This document shows positions 37,386 through 45,842 of a stretch of 64,000 bases of DNA, piece after piece (within the stretch, counting starts at the first letter, position 1; the number at the start of each line of letters is the position of its first letter). Where the stretch lies: the NCBI RefSeq assembly GCF_000620865.1, contig NZ_KK211190.1, forward strand, positions 757,971-821,970, given 5' to 3'. Under the pieces are notes generated by a model. The model saw only the letters and a list, made by a program, of their open reading frames with translations. It had not been told where the DNA came from and ran no database searches. The position numbers and the translations under genes are program-made. Origin of the DNA: Exiguobacterium sibiricum 7-3 (GTDB lineage: Bacteria; Bacillota; Bacilli; Exiguobacteriales; Exiguobacteriaceae).

Positions 37386-38189
37386 ATGGAATTAGATATT
37401 TTAGATGCGCTTGGCGAAGGCTGGACCCTTACGCCAGCAGGCGGAATCACGGGAGAAGCATATATTGCCTCGACCGGGCAGTCAAAACTCTTTTTAAAAC
37501 GAAACTCCTCGCCATTTTTGGCGATTTTATCAGCGGATGGAATCGTACCGAAGCTGCTTTGGACGAAGCGGATTTATAGCGGTGATGTCATCAGTGCCCA
37601 ACAGTTCATTGAGGGGCAAGAACTGGAACCGGAAATGATGGAACGACCGGAAGTCGCCCGGTTGCTCGGGAAAATTCATGACTCGAAGGAACTGCTGTTC
37701 ATGTTACAACAGTTGGATCAGCGTCCAATCGAGCCGGATGAACTTTTACGGCAGTGTCGGCTGTATTTTCAACCTGCTGAACTGGCACATCCGGAATTGA
37801 TTGAACAGGCAATCGACTATCTGACTGAACAATTACCTTACGTTAGAACGGACGAGCAAGTCGTCTGCCACTCGGATTTAAATCATAATAACTGGTTGGT
37901 CGGAACAGATGGACATCTGTATCTCAATGATTGGGATGATGCCATCATCGCGGATCGCGCTTACGATCTTGGGATGATGCTATACAGTTATGTCGACGAA
38001 GAGTGCTGGCCGGAATGGTTTGCAAATTACGGACATCCGTTGACGGCGGATTTAAAACAGCGGATGTATTGGTACGTCGTGGCTCAGGCGGTGCTCTCGA
38101 TTTATTGGTATGAAGATACCGTGCATCCTGATGCGGCAGAGAGCTATCTTTTCTTGGCGCAACTGCTCGAGATGGACCAAGAAGGTTAA
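37386..38189 (+). CDS. ytmP: APH-like phosphotransferase, YtmP-like
   Basis: The 267-residue protein has the aminoglycoside-phosphotransferase/choline-kinase fold. VCHSDLNHNNWLV near 160 holds the Brenner motif (catalytic Asp and metal Asn) and LNDWDDAIIADRAYDL near 182 the metal Asp. It matches B. subtilis YtmP, which is normally followed directly by trmB; here 3.1 kb separates them. It closes the pulA operon. The substrate is unknown. Confidence 0.82.
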   Translation: MELDILDALGEGWTLTPAGGITGEAYIASTGQSKLFLKRNSSPFLAILSADGIVPKLLWTKRIYSGDVISAQQFIEGQELEPEMMERPEVARLLGKIHDSKELLFMLQQLDQRPIEPDELLRQCRLYFQPAELAHPELIEQAIDYLTEQLPYVRTDEQVVCHSDLNHNNWLVGTDGHLYLNDWDDAIIADRAYDLGMMLYSYVDEECWPEWFANYGHPLTADLKQRMYWYVVAQAVLSIYWYEDTVHPDAAESYLFLAQLLEMDQEG

Positions 38190-38230
38190 ATCGATGTCAT
38201 GTACTTTCAACACAACAAGCTTTTAACGAT

Positions 38231-38480
38231 AAAAAAGGGGCTGACTCAAAAGTCAGTCTCTACAAAGATAAGGGTGGCAGAATTATAATCTGCCACCCTT
38301 ATCTCGTAAAAAAAGAATCACTCGCTACACGCAACTCCTGCAGGAAAAAGCGCATTTTTGCGCTTTTAGACAAACAAGACCCGCTTTCCTGCCTGAATGA
38401 GGCAGGAAAGCGGGCTTGTGTCTCGCCTGAGGAAAGGGCGTGAAAGACGAGTGATTCTTTTTTGATTCAGCCTCTTTTTT
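38231..38480. repeat. 250-bp nested multi-hairpin element
   Basis: This fills the gap between ytmP and alsD. A 14-bp outer stem (38231-38244 with 38467-38480, one wobble) encloses a CTGACT/AGTCAG hairpin and a perfect 15-bp hairpin (38267-38281 with 38289-38303). It also encloses a perfect 16-bp stem (38309-38324 with 38448-38463), which in turn encloses an AAAAGCGCA/TGCGCTTTT hairpin and a 14-bp hairpin (38380-38393 with 38401-38414) extended by ACAAG/CTTGT. The right end touches the alsD stop codon. A or T runs at both ends allow termination. No transposase is present. It shares a motif with the element at 7243-7369. Confidence 0.75.
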
Positions 38481-39202
38481 TAGCCTTCAGCAATCTTTAT
38501 TTCTTTTTCAATATCGTGACTTTCGAGATCCGCTTTACGGTAGGCTTCTGTCGTCGGCAAACGTAAATCCAATCGCGGTTTTTCTTCGAACATGACTGTC
38601 ACGTCTTGAACCGTATAGTCGAAGACGTGTCCGCCACCACTTCGTTCCTGATCGATGAAGTGAAGGTGGTAACCTGCGACTGCAATGCCATGACCGAATC
38701 GAGGTGTAAAGTAACCGGCCAGCGTACCGTCGATTTGTTCGAATGTTCGGGCGCTTTGTGTCGCGACAGCTTCGGTGATCGGACGGAATGGTTTTTCCTG
38801 TCGGGCGACTGTCCGTGTCTTGACCTCGGAAAATCGTCCTTCGATTCGTACCGCGTAAAAGCTGTTAACGGTACTCAGCTGCTGACTTAACCAGTGTTCG
38901 AAATCAGCTTTAGTCATCGTTTGTTTCACGGATAATGACTGTTCCGGAACAAATCGTGTGAGAGAACAGAACGGCGTCGTCGTCTTCGGATCGAGCGGAC
39001 GGGCACTGCCGTCCGACCGTAATTGATAAAAAGAACCGTCAAAACCAATCATTTCCCCGTCGAGATGATCAAATGTTCCGATTCCGAAATCGTGTCCGGG
39101 AAGAATTGACTCGTAACGTGTCTCGCTTTCGAACACGCCGTCGAGTAAAGCCATCATTGTCGAAATCTGAAGTAACGTATCCTCGTGTTGCATCGCTTCC
39201 AT
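38480..39202 (-). CDS. alsD: Alpha-acetolactate decarboxylase
   Basis: The 240-residue zinc enzyme converts 2-acetolactate to acetoin. The expected metal-site region is GYHLHFIDQERSGGGHVFDY near residues 185-205, with several histidines. Length is close to the family norm of about 240-255. It is 7 bases downstream of alsS in the alsS-alsD order of B. subtilis, so acetoin overflow metabolism is clear. The gene's stop codon touches the right end of the structured element, which may act as its terminator. Confidence 0.92.
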   Translation of the reverse strand: MEAMQHEDTLLQISTMMALLDGVFESETRYESILPGHDFGIGTFDHLDGEMIGFDGSFYQLRSDGSARPLDPKTTTPFCSLTRFVPEQSLSVKQTMTKADFEHWLSQQLSTVNSFYAVRIEGRFSEVKTRTVARQEKPFRPITEAVATQSARTFEQIDGTLAGYFTPRFGHGIAVAGYHLHFIDQERSGGGHVFDYTVQDVTVMFEEKPRLDLRLPTTEAYRKADLESHDIEKEIKIAEG

Positions 39203-39209
39203 CTCCTTA

Positions 39210-40904
39210 TCAGTTCAGTTGATCCAAGTGTACTTCTTTGCCGAGTGTAATGTTATCGCTGTAGTCAATCGGGACATCCACGATAACAGGACCATCTGTT
39301 TTCCATGCTTCTTCCATGACCGAGATGAGCTCTGACGGATGATTGACACGAAGTCCTTTTGCGCCAAAACTTTCGGCATATTTCACTAAATCGACTTCAC
39401 CGAACGATGTACCGGATTTTCGGTTATACTTCATTTCTTGCTGGAATGCGACCATGTCAAATCCGCTGTCACGCCAGACGAAATGGACGAGCGGGGCATT
39501 CAAGCGGACTGCCGTTTCCAGTTCCATCGCAGAAAAGAGGAAACCGCCATCTCCCGAAATCGAGACGGCTTTTTTGCCGGGACGAACGAGTGTCGCCGCA
39601 ATCGCCCACGGTAATGCGACGCCAAGTGTCTGCATCCCGTTACTGAATAGAAGGTGACGTGGTTCGTACGAACGGAAGTGGCGGGCCATCCAAATATAAT
39701 GTGAGCCCACATCGACTGTGACCGTTACATCGTCAGCAATTTGTTCACGTAACGTTTTCATAAAGTAAAGCGGATGAGTGAGGGGTGAGTCTTTGACGAT
39801 TGGCGGGATGTCCCGTTCTTCCAACCGTTGTTGAAGACCACGTAAAAACTCAGTTGAACTCGCCGGGAATGTTAATGTATTCAATCGTTCTGATAAAGCA
39901 TTGATGGTAGCTGCGACATCACCGACAAGCTCACGGTCAGGACGATAGAAATGATCAATTTCAGCCCGCATCTGATCGAGGTGGATTAATGTCCGCTCCT
40001 GAGACGGTTGATTCCAGAATTTTGGATCGTACCCAATCGGATCGTACCCGATTGATAAGACAAGATCGGCTTCAGCAAGTAAAGCGTCTCCCGGCTGGTT
40101 TCGGAAAAGTCCGACTCGGCCATAAAAATTAGATTCAAGCTCGCGCGACAATGTACCGGCCGCCTGGAATGTCTGAACAACTGGAATCGAGACACGTTTC
40201 AACAAAGCGCGGATTGCTTCGACGACACGAGGTTGGCTTGAACGCATACCGAGTAATAAGACCGGTAACTTCGCTTGCTCAATTAATGTAGCCGTCTCAT
40301 CAATCCATTCTTCTGGTGCGATTCCGAGTTTAGGTGTTTTGACGGCTTTAAACGAAGTGACGTTTGCTTCATTTAATCCGACATCTTGCGGAATGCTGAC
40401 AAAAGCAGCACCTGATGTCGTTTCAGCCGTCCGGAAAGCATTGGATAACACTTCAGGAATGTTGTCGGCATCTTGAACTTCAGCACTGAAGTTCGTGATC
40501 GGTTTGAACAGTGCTTGGTTATCCATCGATTGATGTGTTCGTTTCAAACGATCGGCTCGTGTGACGGCGCCGGCAATCGCGACGACAGGGTCACCTTCTG
40601 AGTTTGCCGTGACAAGACCGGTCGCAAGGTTCGAAGCACCTGGTCCTGACGTGACAAGAACCACGCCCGGTTTATCCGTCAAGCGACCGATTGCTTGTGC
40701 CATGAAAGCGGCGTTCTGCTCATGACGTGCGACAATCAATTCTGGTCCGCGGTCTTGCAAAACGTTAAAGACAGAATCAATTTTCGCTCCAGGAATTCCG
40801 AAAATGTAATCGACACCCTGTTCGATGAGGGTATCAACGACCAAATCGGCCCCTGTTTTCTTCTGTACTAATTTTTTGGATTCACTGTTTTGTTTTTCTT
40901 TCAT
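39210..40904 (-). CDS. alsS: Catabolic acetolactate synthase
   Basis: The 564-residue thiamine-diphosphate enzyme joins two pyruvates into 2-acetolactate. [11 protein letters not shown] near residue 38 and the catalytic glutamate in [12 protein letters not shown] near 60 are present. The ThDP-binding segment begins [17 protein letters not shown] near 445. The absence of a linked small regulatory subunit and the adjacent alsD indicate the FAD-independent catabolic enzyme rather than IlvB. A clear promoter and a cre-like site lie upstream. The B. subtilis activator gene alsR is not seen nearby. Confidence 0.92.
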   Translation of the reverse strand: MKEKQNSESKKLVQKKTGADLVVDTLIEQGVDYIFGIPGAKIDSVFNVLQDRGPELIVARHEQNAAFMAQAIGRLTDKPGVVLVTSGPGASNLATGLVTANSEGDPVVAIAGAVTRADRLKRTHQSMDNQALFKPITNFSAEVQDADNIPEVLSNAFRTAETTSGAAFVSIPQDVGLNEANVTSFKAVKTPKLGIAPEEWIDETATLIEQAKLPVLLLGMRSSQPRVVEAIRALLKRVSIPVVQTFQAAGTLSRELESNFYGRVGLFRNQPGDALLAEADLVLSIGYDPIGYDPKFWNQPSQERTLIHLDQMRAEIDHFYRPDRELVGDVAATINALSERLNTLTFPASSTEFLRGLQQRLEERDIPPIVKDSPLTHPLYFMKTLREQIADDVTVTVDVGSHYIWMARHFRSYEPRHLLFSNGMQTLGVALPWAIAATLVRPGKKAVSISGDGGFLFSAMELETAVRLNAPLVHFVWRDSGFDMVAFQQEMKYNRKSGTSFGEVDLVKYAESFGAKGLRVNHPSELISVMEEAWKTDGPVIVDVPIDYSDNITLGKEVHLDQLN

Positions 40905-40954
40905 TACAATTCTCCTTTTCTACCAGTAGTTTTGGTTGTTCGATAGCTGTAATA

Positions 40955-40968
40955 TGAAAACTGTTTCG
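40955..40968. promoter_or_regulatory. cre-like site at the alsS transcription start
   Basis: TGAAAACTGTTTCG agrees with the cre consensus at 12 of 14 positions. It lies directly at the expected +1 of the alsS promoter. CcpA binding is inferred; two mismatches weaken it. Confidence 0.4.
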
Positions 40969-40973
40969 TAAAA

Positions 40974-41002
40974 AGTATACATCTGTTTTAGTGAGAAACC
41001 AA
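40974..41002 (-). promoter_or_regulatory. Sigma-A promoter of alsSD
   Basis: On the minus strand TTGGTT (40997-41002) and TATACT (40974-40979) are 17 bases apart, about 70 bases before the alsS start. Confidence 0.65.
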
Positions 41003-41021
41003 GGTGAATCGTTCAGAAACT

Positions 41022-41055
41022 AAAAAAGACACCTTGTGATTTACACAAGATGTCT
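41022..41055 (-). terminator. Terminator of the small CydS-like gene
   Basis: On the minus strand CACAAGATGTCT-type arms pair (41044-41055 with 41027-41038, one mismatch), and six T follow. It separates the small gene from the alsS promoter. Confidence 0.8.
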
Positions 41056-41067
41056 GACACGTCAGCA

Positions 41068-41169
41068 TTATTCCGCATTAACTTTCCCGAATGTCGCCCA
41101 AACAAAGAGGGCTGCTACACCCATGACAAGGACAATCGGAGAACCCCAGGCAATTAAGAAGTCATCCAT
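41068..41169 (-). CDS. 33-residue single-span membrane protein, CydS-like
   Basis: The product is a 33-residue peptide: MDDFLIAWGSPIVLVM, then a continuous hydrophobic helix and a short FGKVNAE tail. The pattern (acidic start, FLI, Pro in the first turn, one helix, Lys-containing tail) resembles CydS, the tiny third subunit of Bacillales cytochrome bd oxidase. No cydAB is nearby. AAGGAGG lies 8 bases before the ATG at 41169; another ATG at 41172 is possible. It has its own promoter and terminator, which argues strongly that it is a real gene. Confidence 0.75.
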   Translation of the reverse strand: MDDFLIAWGSPIVLVMGVAALFVWATFGKVNAE

Positions 41170-41203
41170 CATTAAAACCTCCTTCAAGAAACTTTGTACT
41201 GTA

Positions 41204-41232
41204 AGTGTAGTAGATTGCTCAGTAATTCTCAA
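41204..41232 (-). promoter_or_regulatory. Sigma-A promoter of the CydS-like gene
   Basis: On the minus strand TTGAGA (41227-41232) and TACACT (41204-41209) are exactly 17 bases apart, about 35 bases before the small gene. Confidence 0.65.
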
Positions 41233-41344
41233 GTGACGATCTGCTGAACTTTCTTTTTGGCGTCAATCAAGAACATCTTATATATTTACCCGAATCATGA
41301 TAAACTTATCTGCGGATAATTTAAGAATCGAAAGGATGAGCAGT

Positions 41345-41986
41345 ATGCGTTTACGTCACAAACCATGGGCACTGGATTATATGAAAGAGCAATCCTCCAT
41401 TTATATAGCAGACCCGTCGGCCTTAAAAGGAAACTGGTCGAATGAATTTAAAAATGAGAATCCAATTTACATCGAAGTCGGGTCAGGAAAAGGGGCCTTC
41501 ATCACAGGGATGGCAAAACAGTATCCAGAAGTCAACTTCATTGCAATCGAGTTATTTGAGAGCGTTGCGGTCGCCATCGTTCAGAAGATGGTTGAAGAAC
41601 CACTTGCTAACGTTCGTGTCTTGACGGTTGATGCAAAAGACTTGCGTGACTTCTTTGAAAAAGGAGAGGTTGCCCGTGTTTATTTGAACTTCTCTGATCC
41701 TTGGCCGAAATCACGCCATGCCAAACGCCGCTTGACGTATAAAACGTTTTTGGCGACGTATGAAGATATTTTACCGGAAAAAGGACAGATTCATTTTAAG
41801 ACGGATAACCGGAAATTATTTGAATCCAGTCTGATGACGATGTCTGCTTATGGGATGACATTCGATTGGATGTCGCTTGATTTACATGCCAATGAGCCGG
41901 AAAATAACATCAGAACGGAATACGAAGAACGTTTTTCAGCACTTGGTCAACCGATTTATCGGATGGAAGCAACGTATACGAAATAA
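41345..41986 (+). CDS. trmB: tRNA (guanine-46-N7)-methyltransferase
   Basis: The 213-residue SAM-dependent enzyme makes m7G46 in tRNA variable loops. MRLRHKPWA at the N-terminus, IEVGSGKGAFI near 44 (SAM binding) and LNFSDPWPKSRHAKRRL near 115 (the TrmB signature with its catalytic Asp) are present. The ATG at 41345 gives the family start; earlier in-frame starts lie in or before the RBS. Homologues follow ytmP directly in B. subtilis. Confidence 0.94.
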   Translation: MRLRHKPWALDYMKEQSSIYIADPSALKGNWSNEFKNENPIYIEVGSGKGAFITGMAKQYPEVNFIAIELFESVAVAIVQKMVEEPLANVRVLTVDAKDLRDFFEKGEVARVYLNFSDPWPKSRHAKRRLTYKTFLATYEDILPEKGQIHFKTDNRKLFESSLMTMSAYGMTFDWMSLDLHANEPENNIRTEYEERFSALGQPIYRMEATYTK

Positions 41987-42101
41987 TTTAGACAAAAAGT
42001 TTTCTTATTTTCCTAGCATTTCTTTCACACTTTTTTCTTATTAATTGGTACAATGTTGTTGACTGAAGAACTGTATTTACAGGTAAAGGGGGAAATTGGG
42101 G

Positions 42102-42617
42102 ATGTGGCAAAAAAGCTTAGCCTTCGTAACAGCACTCTTTCTCGCATTGAGTATCGGACAATCGGTATTCGCTGCGATTGATACGTCATCTATGCAAAAA
42201 GCACTTGACGAGGATTTGAAGAGTACACATTACGACTATAAAAAAGGTTCTGTAGAAATTGAAGATCCAAAAACATTCACTGGTGAAAAAGGTGAACAGA
42301 TTATCGGCGGAATCGCGGTAATCGAGACAGTTCGTGATGGAATCTTCATCACGATCAAACGTGAAATCCATTTCTTTAACGCAGACAGCGGTAAGTTACT
42401 TACAAGCGCAGATGCGGCTAAAGTAGACGGCGTCAAAGAATACATCGACAGCAACTCAGATAACCTGCACCAAAAAGTGGTCTACTGGTTGCCGATGTTG
42501 CTCATGTTATTAATCATTGCTGTACCAGCTATCATGCTATACGTTGTTGTACCGCGTCTGTATTCAACAACTGAATACATGAACCCGATCTACGAGCGTA
42601 ATGATAACCCGCGTTAA
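42102..42617 (+). CDS. Secreted/membrane protein of unknown function
   Basis: The 171-residue protein has an N-terminal signal peptide (hydrophobic core then SVFA-A), an external domain of about 100 residues, and one C-terminal membrane helix (about residues 128-150, WLPMLLMLLIIAVPAIMLYVVV). A short cytoplasmic tail follows. No family is recognised. The layout resembles TPM-like or sorted membrane-tethered domains, but no motif supports this. A GGGGG-rich RBS precedes the ATG. It lies alone with a terminator after it. Confidence 0.65.
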   Translation: MWQKSLAFVTALFLALSIGQSVFAAIDTSSMQKALDEDLKSTHYDYKKGSVEIEDPKTFTGEKGEQIIGGIAVIETVRDGIFITIKREIHFFNADSGKLLTSADAAKVDGVKEYIDSNSDNLHQKVVYWLPMLLMLLIIAVPAIMLYVVVPRLYSTTEYMNPIYERNDNPR

Positions 42618-42636
42618 TCTTTTTTAAATCAAATGA

Positions 42637-42688
42637 AAATCCCTTGTCCGACCCGATTCGTTGGGACCGACAGGGGATTTTTTTAGAC
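42637..42688. terminator. Bidirectional terminator
   Basis: AAATCCC and GGGGATTT arms, with inner CCGACCC-type pairing and T/A runs on both sides, lie between the convergent unknown gene and the DUF1304 gene. Confidence 0.8.
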
Positions 42689-43039
42689 AAATAAAACGAG
42701 TAAAAAAGCGATGATGGCCGGAAGTCCTTGTTTGAAAAGAATCGAGACATTTGCAGTAGCTGCACCATAAAGGGCAGCGACGATGACACAGCCGAGGAAA
42801 TACAACTGAACAGCCGGGGAATCAAGAATCAGTCCAAAAATCAGACCGGCAGCAAGAAAACCGTTGTAAAGACCTTGATTGGCGAATAATGTCCGGATTT
42901 GTGGATTCGAGACAGCCTCTTCTGTCAGTCCGAATGTACGCTTGGCAGACTTGGATGATAGAAGAAACATTTCAAGTACCATGATATAAAAATGTTCCAC
43001 AGCGACTAGCAGTACGAAGAAGGTAGCGAGTAAAGACAT
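42683..43039 (-). CDS. DUF1304-family integral membrane protein
   Basis: The 118-residue protein has four hydrophobic segments. It carries FVLLVAVEHFYIMVLEMFL at the start and NQGLYNGFLAAGL near 53, both typical of DUF1304 (small putative membrane proteins, some named YqjF-like). The conserved His and Glu inside the first helix are present. Function unknown. It is downstream of, and probably partly read through from, the PepSY gene on the same strand, although a terminator lies between. Confidence 0.78.
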   Translation of the reverse strand: MSLLATFFVLLVAVEHFYIMVLEMFLLSSKSAKRTFGLTEEAVSNPQIRTLFANQGLYNGFLAAGLIFGLILDSPAVQLYFLGCVIVAALYGAATANVSILFKQGLPAIIAFLLVLFV

Positions 43040-43056
43040 GTCGGAGCTCCTTTCTT

Positions 43057-43092
43057 AAAAAAAGACCATACTCCGTCGATCGAAGTATGGTC
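43057..43092 (-). terminator. Terminator of the PepSY gene
   Basis: GACCATACT and AGTATGGTC pair across an 11-base loop. On the minus strand seven T follow. Confidence 0.85.
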
Positions 43093-43098
43093 CGTCTA

Positions 43099-43401
43099 TT
43101 ATGCGTATTCGAGTAAAGCACCTGTTTCCGCATCAACTGTGAATTGATACGTTTTTTCATCGTCACCTTCAAGGACCGAGATGCCACCTTTGTAGCTTTG
43201 GTAGTCACGTGACTCGTATGCGTACGCCTCTGGTGTTGCAGAGATCCATGCACCTTGGACACGTCCTTTTGCTGAAAATGTGCGTTTCGTGATTTCGAGC
43301 GCTTCCTCGGCAGAGAGTTGTTTGTTGTCGACAGCCTTCTTGACTGCGAAAGCGGCAACGACCGCTGCTGCGAGACCGATAATCCAATAGCGTTTTTTCA
43401 T
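43099..43401 (-). CDS. Small PepSY-domain membrane-anchored protein
   Basis: The 100-residue protein begins MKKRYW and one hydrophobic segment (about 6-22), then a single PepSY domain (about 28-100: SAEEALEITKRTF, then YQFTVDAETGALLEY). PepSY domains often bind or inhibit peptidases. The neighbouring divergent gene is an M42 aminopeptidase, but no link is established. The ATG at 43401 follows AAGGAGGGG; the longer frame upstream overlaps the ytoP promoter region. Confidence 0.78.
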   Translation of the reverse strand: MKKRYWIIGLAAAVVAAFAVKKAVDNKQLSAEEALEITKRTFSAKGRVQGAWISATPEAYAYESRDYQSYKGGISVLEGDDEKTYQFTVDAETGALLEYA

Positions 43402-43521
43402 TAAAATTCCCCTCCTTACAGGTTCTATTCCTACTGTACCAAATAATTCGTCCAGTGAGAAACAAAAGGTTAAGTGATTGAAGCAAAATTTTGTATAATG
43501 AATGAACAGGGGGCGATACAT

Positions 43522-44592
43522 ATGAATGAAAAAACAAGAGACTTGTTTCGAACATTGACGGAATTAAATGGTGCGCCTGGATTTGAACACGATGTCAGAC
43601 GCTTCGTGAAAGAGCGGATTGCACCGGTGACGGATGAAATCGTCATGGATGGTCTTGGTTCGATTTTCGGCAAACGGACAGGACAAGAAGATGGTCCAAA
43701 AGTTATGGTTGCCGGTCATATGGATGAAGTGGCCTTCATGGTCACACAGATTACGAAAAACGGCATGCTCCGGATTCAACCGCTCGGCGGTTGGTGGAGT
43801 CAGGTCCTGCTCGCACAGCGTTTCTCGATTTGTGGGGATAACGGCATCATTCCTGGTGTCATTGCCTCGATACCACCACATTTATTGACGGATGAAGTCC
43901 GGAATAAGCCGATGGCAATCAAAGATATGTTCATCGATGTTGGGGCAGACTCAAAAGAAGAAGCGGAATCTTTTGGTATCCGTCCGGGCATTCCGGCTGT
44001 TCCGTTCTTCCCGTTCACACCGATGGCTAATCCGAAAAAAATCATGGCGAAAGCTTGGGACAACCGTTACGGCGTCGGCATGGCAATCGAGTTGCTGGAA
44101 GAGACGACAGCATCGGATCATCCAAACGTCTTGTTCTCAGGGGCGACGGTTCAAGAAGAGGTCGGCTTACGCGGTGCACAAACAGCAACGAACCTGATTG
44201 ATCCGGATGTTGCTTTTGTCGTCGATGCCTCACCGGCCAATGATGCGTCGGGGGATAAAACAGAATTTGGCCAGCTCGGTCAAGGGCCATTGTTACGGAT
44301 TAAGGACAGCGTCATGATTTTATCGAAAGAAATGACAGATTATGTCCTCGACACGGCAGAATCAAACAAGATTCCGTATCAATACTATGTCGGTGCAGGC
44401 GGAACGGACGGAGGAGTCATTCATCGTTCGAACAACGGAATTCCGACGACGGTCGTCGGTCTTCCTGCACGTTATATTCATACACATGCCTCGATCATGC
44501 ATACGGATGACTATGATGCGGCGAAAGAATTGCTCAAGAAACTTGTAACGCAACTGGATGCGACGACACTCGCAACATTACAAATTAAATGA
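43522..44592 (+). CDS. ytoP: M42 glutamyl aminopeptidase, YtoP-like
   Basis: The 356-residue dimetal aminopeptidase has the M42 residues: [11 protein letters not shown] near residue 66, the bridging Asp in [11 protein letters not shown] near 181, the catalytic Glu pair in [12 protein letters not shown] near 212, the DASPANDA segment near 234, and [10 protein letters not shown] with a His in [10 protein letters not shown] near 320. It is homologous to B. subtilis YtoP. The ATG at 43522 follows an AGGGGG RBS; earlier codons are not conserved. Members trim N-terminal residues from peptides. Confidence 0.9.
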   Translation: MNEKTRDLFRTLTELNGAPGFEHDVRRFVKERIAPVTDEIVMDGLGSIFGKRTGQEDGPKVMVAGHMDEVAFMVTQITKNGMLRIQPLGGWWSQVLLAQRFSICGDNGIIPGVIASIPPHLLTDEVRNKPMAIKDMFIDVGADSKEEAESFGIRPGIPAVPFFPFTPMANPKKIMAKAWDNRYGVGMAIELLEETTASDHPNVLFSGATVQEEVGLRGAQTATNLIDPDVAFVVDASPANDASGDKTEFGQLGQGPLLRIKDSVMILSKEMTDYVLDTAESNKIPYQYYVGAGGTDGGVIHRSNNGIPTTVVGLPARYIHTHASIMHTDDYDAAKELLKKLVTQLDATTLATLQIK

Positions 44593-44605
44593 AGATGATG
44601 GAAGA

Positions 44606-44633
44606 AGGATGCCTTCGTGCATCCTCTTTTTTT
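44606..44633 (+). terminator. Terminator of ytoP
   Basis: AGGATGC pairs with GCATCCT around CTTCGT, followed by a T-run. Confidence 0.85.
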
Positions 44634-44726
44634 GTGTCCTAACTGTCTTGTCATATGAAAAACAAATGTATGACCTTTTTTTAGAGTTTGTTATAATGAA
44701 TCTGATTTCAAACAGAAGGAAGTGGC

Positions 44727-45743
44727 ATGTTGTTAAAAAGAAAAGGGATTTTACTTAGTCCGAAAGTATATTTTATTACAGTACTCAGTTATATGGCGTT
44801 AGGACTCTTCAGTTCTTTGATTATGGGATTAATTTTAAAGACGATTGGTGAAGGGTTGATTACAAGAGGAATCGAAGCGGGAATGCTCGTTACGGTCGGG
44901 GAACAGGCAATCGCGCTGACGGGACCGGCGATTGGCGTGGCTGTGGCATTTGCTCTCGAAGCTCCACCACTCGTTTTGTTTTCTGCCGTTGCTGTCGGTG
45001 CATTTGGTTATGAAGCAGGAGGTCCTGCCGGAAGTTATGTCGCAGCGGTCATTGCTACTGAAATCGGAAAATTGATTTCAAAGACGACGCGTCTTGATAT
45101 CATCTTGACGCCATTCATCACGTTGCTCGTCGGTTTTGTGAGTGGTAAGTACGTCGGAGCTTGGATTGGAACATTGATGACCGATTTAGGAGAAGTCATC
45201 CGGTGGGGAACAGAAAGAGAACCCTTGATCATGGGGATTTTTGTCGCGACCGTCATGGGTCTCGCCTTAACAGCTCCGATTTCAAGTGCTGCCCTCGGTA
45301 TCATGTTAGGTCTTGACGGACTGGCGGCCGGTGCTGCAACGATTGGCTGTGCGGCACAGATGATCGGATTTGGTGTCATCAGTTACAGGGATAACGGGAT
45401 TGGTGGATTCATTGCCCAAGGAATCGGCACGTCGATGTTACAAGTGGGTAATATCATTCGAAATCCATGGACGATTGTCCCGCCGACACTGGCGGGAGCA
45501 CTGCTCGCACCGTTCGCGACAGTTTTGTTGACACTCGAAAGTAATCCTGAAGGATCGGGTATGGGGACAAGCGGACTTGTCGGTCCGCTGATGATGCTAA
45601 AAACGATGGGATTTGAAGCGGAGTATTATTTAGCTGTCTTTGTTTTATGTTTCCTGGCACCAGCGCTGCTGAGTTATTTGATTTATCGGGCCCTGCATCG
45701 CATGGGACGGATTAAAGACGGAGATTTGAAAATCGAGTATTAA
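44727..45743 (+). CDS. PTS EIIC-like permease (PTS_EIIC_2 type)
   Basis: The 338-residue polytopic membrane protein has about 9-10 hydrophobic segments rich in Gly and Ala (GPAIGVAVAFALEAPPLVLFSAVAVGAFGYEAGG is representative in composition). It fits the PTS_EIIC_2 group of putative sugar permeases. No EIIA or EIIB gene is in the window, so phosphoryl transfer would need partners elsewhere, or it may transport without the PTS. It has its own long perfect terminator. The substrate is unknown. Confidence 0.75.
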   Translation: MLLKRKGILLSPKVYFITVLSYMALGLFSSLIMGLILKTIGEGLITRGIEAGMLVTVGEQAIALTGPAIGVAVAFALEAPPLVLFSAVAVGAFGYEAGGPAGSYVAAVIATEIGKLISKTTRLDIILTPFITLLVGFVSGKYVGAWIGTLMTDLGEVIRWGTEREPLIMGIFVATVMGLALTAPISSAALGIMLGLDGLAAGAATIGCAAQMIGFGVISYRDNGIGGFIAQGIGTSMLQVGNIIRNPWTIVPPTLAGALLAPFATVLLTLESNPEGSGMGTSGLVGPLMMLKTMGFEAEYYLAVFVLCFLAPALLSYLIYRALHRMGRIKDGDLKIEY

Positions 45744-45784
45744 TGAGAATATACTTGTTCATTGGCTTTTTGAAAGAGGCAAAG

Positions 45785-45830
45785 AAAGAGAAACAGGCGG
45801 TGGATGCGCATCCACCGCCTGTTTCTCTTT
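45785..45830. terminator. 46-bp perfect palindrome, bidirectional terminator
   Basis: AAAGAGAAACAGGCGG at the left continues to TGGATGC, and the next 23 bases are its exact reverse complement with no loop. It lies between convergent genes and starts and ends with A and T rich triplets. It is best explained as a shared terminator. Confidence 0.85.
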
Positions 45831-45842
45831 ACATACGTATAC

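Noticed and set aside
38231-38480. Insertion sequence
   Set aside because: No transposase or remnant is encoded in the 250 bases. It is listed as a structured element only.
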